Under the pieces are notes generated by a model. The model searched no databases. It saw only the letters and a program-made list of their open reading frames with translations, and had not been told where the DNA came from. Shown here in pieces: positions 4,204-5,209 of a DNA stretch of 5,209 nucleotides (position 1 is its first letter; every line of letters starts with the position of its first letter). The position numbers were made by a program, and so were the translations under genes. The DNA comes from Candidatus Pacearchaeota archaeon (lineage in GTDB: Archaea > Nanobdellota > Nanobdellia > Pacearchaeales > GW2011-AR1), in NCBI GenBank assembly GCA_017609795.1, contig JAFCDH010000010.1, forward strand, positions 32,508-37,716, in the 5' to 3' direction.

Positions 4204-4638
4204 TCATTGGATAAATTTTTTTATAAGTATTGGAAAAAAATCCTCTTTTGACTTACTTGAGGTACGAGTTCCTACATCAGATTCTAATACTTTTGAAACA
4301 GGAATCCAAAACCAAGTTTGATAATTATAATTTTTATTTGAAAGAACATACCAAATTTGTAAATTAAATTTTCTTTGTAAAGATGAAAATTTTTGAGTTT
4401 CATCAGAATCTATACAAAAAGTACCATATCCTTGTTGAATCTCTTTATCTTTGACATCAACAAATATAAAACCAAAATTTGGAAGTAAAACCATAAAATC
4501 TGGTCTTTTTAATGAACCTTTAAAAAAAGAAGAAAAAGTTTCTACTTCTTGATTTATATATAAATAAGGGATATTATGTTCCTCTAACCATTCTTTAAAT
4601 TTTATTTCACCTTGATTATCTAATTCAGAATTATACAT
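4204..4638 (-). CDS. PD-(D/E)XK nuclease-like protein, family not identified
   Basis: The ATG at 4638 gives 144 residues; a TTG at 4665 in the same frame would add nine. Counting from the ATG, the layout is an amphipathic helix with E11 (GEIKFKEWLEEHNIPY), then RPDF with D47, then a beta hairpin leading to FVDVKDK with D61 and K63, then a Gln/Lys helix (ETQKFSSLQRKF) and a strand (LQIWYVLS). The E...PD...DxK order is that of the PD-(D/E)XK (restriction endonuclease-like) fold, so DNA or RNA cleavage is inferred. I do not recognise a specific family. It is a single gene between 23S rRNA and repeat copy 3, with no partner methylase or antitoxin visible. The start is uncertain: neither start has a Shine-Dalgarno sequence, and the A/T-rich upstream offers only weak TATA candidates. 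It could be a solitary mobile-type nuclease or a repair enzyme. Confidence 0.68.
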   Translation of the reverse strand: MYNSELDNQGEIKFKEWLEEHNIPYLYINQEVETFSSFFKGSLKRPDFMVLLPNFGFIFVDVKDKEIQQGYGTFCIDSDETQKFSSLQRKFNLQIWYVLSNKNYNYQTWFWIPVSKVLESDVGTRTSSKSKEDFFPILIKKFIQ

Positions 4639-4742
4639 AAAAATAGATAGATTTAGTTTATTCAATTTTTATTATTCTTTAGAATATGAATTCTTATTTT
4701 CAAAAAACACAGGTAGAGAAAAATAAACTTTTTGTCTTATTT

Positions 4743-4834
4743 CTAAGAAAGTTTAATCGCTTTTGGTTCTCCTTTTGGCATCAAAAGGAAGTTCTTTGAT
4801 CATAACTTTCTTTTTAAGAAAGTTTGAGGCTTTT
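4743..4834 (-). repeat. Partial duplication of the 23S 3' end with competing hairpins
   Basis: TAAGAAAGTTT occurs at 4744-4754 and again at 4815-4825, each followed within a few bases by GC-containing sequence and TTTT. An inverted copy AACTTTCTT lies at 4804-4812, so it can pair with 4816-4824 (9 bp, 3-nt loop) or with 4745-4753. A separate hairpin CCTTTTG/CAAAAGG sits at 4771-4788. These lie in the 3' trailer of the 23S transcript and may take part in processing or termination. Confidence 0.45.
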
Positions 4835-5209
4835 AGTAGTTGCATGCTGAATCCCTCGTTGCCTTGGAACTTACACATCAACTCTATCAACGCTATCTTT
4901 TATAGCGGCCTTTGTTGTTTCGTCTTGCGGATGGCTTCGTGCTTAGATGCTTTCAGCGCTTATCCATGTAAAGCGTAGCTGCACAGCCTGCTCATAACAA
5001 CTGTTACACCAGAGGCTTCCAATCCTGGTTCCTCTCGTACTACAGGATTGTTCCACTCAAACAACAACACACCTAATAGATATCATACAATCTGTCTCAC
5101 GACGATCTTAACCCAGCTAACGATTCCTTTTAACATGTGAACTCCAGCACCCTTGGCCGCTTGTGCACGACCAGGATAGGAAGAGCCGACAGCGGAGTAG
5201 CAAGCCTCG
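4816..5209 (-). rRNA. 23S rRNA, 3' portion (runs off right edge)
   Basis: On the minus strand the sequence carries the last part of domain V and domain VI. Landmarks are GCTGTCGGCTCTTCC near the edge, AGCTGGGTTAAGATCGTCGT followed by GAGACAG, the sarcin-ricin loop AGTACGAGAGGAACC in its archaeal form, and AAGCGCTGAAAGCATCTAAG followed by CACGAAG. The 3' end is estimated at 4816-4826 from ACTACTAAAAGCCTC, by analogy with the bacterial GTACTAATGAACCG end; it is not exact. The rest of 23S lies beyond 5209. No 5S gene follows within the window. Several bases near the peptidyl transferase centre differ from the usual consensus. The open frame at 4763-4978 on the plus strand is spurious. Confidence 0.95.

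Noticed and set aside
4763..4978. Plus-strand open frame of 71 residues
   Set aside because: It lies antisense to the 3' end of 23S rRNA and its trailer. The conserved rRNA sequence explains the open frame.

Overview
This A/T-rich window looks like a piece of a DPANN archaeon of the Woesearchaeota/Pacearchaeota kind. The group is inferred, not proven. The signs are a 23S rRNA with the archaeal sarcin-ricin loop, a tRNA gene without an encoded CCA tail, TATA boxes about 26 nt upstream of starts with no Shine-Dalgarno sequence, and a pilin-like N-terminus of a type I associate with these small-genome archaea. Protein genes are very low in GC. The three structured RNA genes stand out as GC-richer islands.

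Layout, left to right. Positions 1-173 (minus) hold the N-terminal part of a small membrane protein that runs off the left edge. Positions 341-2210 (minus) form a tight operon read cysS, then a 41-residue cysteine-rich microprotein, then a DUF457/YdjM-like membrane protein, with gaps of 1 and 6 nt. Positions 2416-2964 (minus) encode a secreted or surface pilin-like protein. Divergent from it are tRNA-Phe(GAA) at 3055-3126 (plus) and a 66-residue two-helix membrane protein at 3173-3373 (plus). Positions 3482-3876 (minus) are RNase P RNA, recognised from the P4 helix with its bulged U, an 11-bp P1 and the conserved blocks between them; the open frame lying over it is spurious. Positions 4204-4638 (minus) encode a small PD-(D/E)XK nuclease-like protein. 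From about 4816 to the right edge (minus) lies the 3' end of 23S rRNA, with no 5S gene after it in this window.

The most unusual feature is a dispersed intergenic repeat found in three copies (about 211-348, 2248-2417 and 3966-4121). Each copy lies between two minus-strand transcription units. The two complete copies are capped at both ends by inverted, roughly 30-nt hairpins. The hairpin stems differ in sequence but stay paired, and the internal loop and triloop are nearly constant. The right-hand hairpin overlaps or follows the stop of the upstream gene and is trailed by T-rich sequence, so it probably also acts as a terminator. The next promoter lies just beyond the left end.

Most of the window is information-processing housekeeping (CysRS, tRNA-Phe, RNase P, 23S rRNA) mixed with small membrane or surface proteins. 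The 23S fragment appears to depart from near-universal bases around the peptidyl transferase centre and deserves checking.
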